The notes under the pieces: generated by a model
Database searches by the model: none
The model's input: only the letters and a program-made list of their open reading frames with translations
Told to the model about the DNA's origin: nothing
Shown: piece after piece, positions 13,716 to 14,415 of the stretch
Layout of the letters: every line of letters starts with the position of its first letter
Numbering within the stretch: position 1 is the stretch's first letter
Origin: Lachnospiraceae bacterium
GTDB lineage: Bacteria > Bacillota > Clostridia > Lachnospirales > Lachnospiraceae
NCBI GenBank assembly: GCA_017420605.1
Contig: JAFOIS010000032.1
Location: 1 to 14,415 of the forward strand
DNA length: 14,415 nt
Reading direction: 5' to 3'
Program-made: the position numbers and the translations under genes

Positions 13716-14415
13716 GAGACCCTCATTATACTTGTGTTTATCGATCCCGGACGTAACGAGGTAGTCGCCGTTCTCCTGCTTTTTGGCAGTGTACGATCTT
13801 ACGTCGTCCTTGCCGTCCTGGTCGCTCCAGACCTCCACCACAACGCTCTTGACGTTTTCGACCGGCTTGACGCCTTTGATCAATACCTGGAACGTGCCTT
13901 CATTGTTGTTGGGCGTGCACCTGACGGAGTTTGCGCCGAACTTTCTCAGGTTAAAGATCGTTTTGCCGAGGAAGACCATCGTGCCGTCGGTCTGCCGGAC
14001 GTAGGCGTGCACATTGTAGTCCCCGATATCCTTGCATTCCGAAAGCGGCAGGAGCTTTTCACCCGCGCCGTTCTCCAGCGTCACCTCATGCCAGACCAGA
14101 TCGTCCTGATCGTTTACTTTGCTCCAGACCGCGAAGTAAGCTGCTTCGATATCCGGAACACGCACGCGGGACATACCAAGACGGACCTGTCCGGTCTCCA
14201 CTGCCGCGGAGATGTCGCAGGTGATCGCGGAAGCGTCGAACTCCATGCTGCCGGTCTTTACGGTCATGCTGATACCGTTATTCGCTTCGGCAGCGGCTTC
14301 GATCGAATAGGTCCCGGTATTATATTTGTGCTTTGCGATATCAAACGGTGCGGTCCAGTCGCTGCCGCTCTTTACCGCGGTATATGTCACAAGATCGCTC
14401 TTGTCGGATTTGCTC
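13713..14415 (-). pseudogene. N-terminal fragment of the GBS Bsp-like repeat / L,D-transpeptidase protein, cut at the window edge and by an amber codon
   Basis: This reading frame is open at the right edge and ends at the TAG at 13713-13715. It encodes three GBS Bsp-like repeat units, the first partial and the third interrupted. The shared pattern is a tryptophan element such as AVWSKVNDQDDLVWHEV, then a DIGDYNVHAYVRQTDGTMVFLGKTIF-like strand pair, shown here in part as GDYNVHAYV and FLGKTIF. Such repeats are found in Gram-positive surface proteins and are thought to be adhesive or wall-associated (family knowledge). The true N-terminus and any signal peptide lie outside the window. The frame matches that of the downstream transpeptidase part exactly, so these were one gene. 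If the stop is real, the product is a secreted repeat protein without its catalytic domain. A sequencing error is an equally good explanation. Confidence 0.75.

Larger units (their letters stand above)
12760..14415 (-). repeat. Array of six GBS Bsp-like protein repeats (about 95-100 residues each)
   Basis: Six degenerate units can be read across the interrupted gene, the first partial at the edge. Each has a WSxxxxQDDIVWY-type element (for example VWSKVNDQDDLVW, VWSVENGQDDLVW, PAWSKKNGQDDIVW, PVWCASDQSDIVW) and, about 25-35 residues later, a GxYxxHVYxxxxDGxxxFxGxxxF element. The repeats are diverged at DNA level, so this is an old domain array and not a recent tandem duplication. Confidence 0.8.

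Noticed and set aside
1..14415. Mobile elements, CRISPR arrays, tRNA or rRNA genes
   Set aside because: No transposase or integrase motif, no regularly spaced direct repeats and no RNA gene was recognised; the window is almost wholly coding on one strand.

Overview
The window is one continuous minus-strand block of surface-polysaccharide genes, read from right to left. Gaps between genes never exceed 48 bp, so there is no gene-free stretch over 300 bases. The gene content suggests a Gram-positive, Clostridia/Lachnospiraceae-like bacterium: GBS Bsp-like repeats joined to an L,D-transpeptidase domain, strong AGGAGG-type ribosome binding sites, and a dTDP-rhamnose pathway next to a Wzm/Wzt-type exporter. 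GC is fairly high for that group (mid-50s by eye, not computed). The taxon is an inference from gene families; no marker gene is present.

Layout in transcription order. (1) 14415-12159: a repeat-rich cell-wall protein ending in a YkuD L,D-transpeptidase domain. It is cut by one in-frame TAG at 13713-13715 and open at the right edge. (2) 12145-11063 rfbB, 11014-10142 rfbA and 10095-9538 rfbC: three of the four dTDP-L-rhamnose genes. (3) 9522-8722 wzm and 8712-7351 wzt: an ABC-2 polysaccharide exporter whose ATPase carries a C-terminal Wzt-type carbohydrate-binding domain. (4) 7339-6425: a SAM-dependent methyltransferase. (5) 6428-3024: an 1134-residue protein joining a kinase-like domain to two GT2 domains. 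(6) 2999-519: an 826-residue dual-GT2 glycosyltransferase. (7) 507-1: rfbD, the fourth rhamnose gene, cut by the left edge.

Proposed joint function (inference): RfbABCD make dTDP-rhamnose, the two large glycosyltransferases build a rhamnose-containing glycan on a cytoplasmic lipid carrier, and Wzm/Wzt export it. The methyltransferase and the kinase-like domain overlap by ATGA and sit just after a Wzt that has a glycan-binding domain. This resembles the chain-terminating methyltransferase/kinase WbdD with Wzt in E. coli O8/O9a, and the methyltransferase-rhamnosyltransferase fusion WsaE in the Geobacillus S-layer glycan cluster. The most interesting hypothesis is therefore a Gram-positive cap-and-export system in which the kinase has been fused to the polymerase instead of to the methyltransferase.

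Translation looks tightly coupled. At five junctions the upstream stop codon overlaps or abuts the next Shine-Dalgarno sequence, and a sixth is an ATGA overlap. The only gaps above 40 bp flank rfbA, and each contains a GC-rich hairpin. No promoter is visible; it probably lies beyond the right edge.
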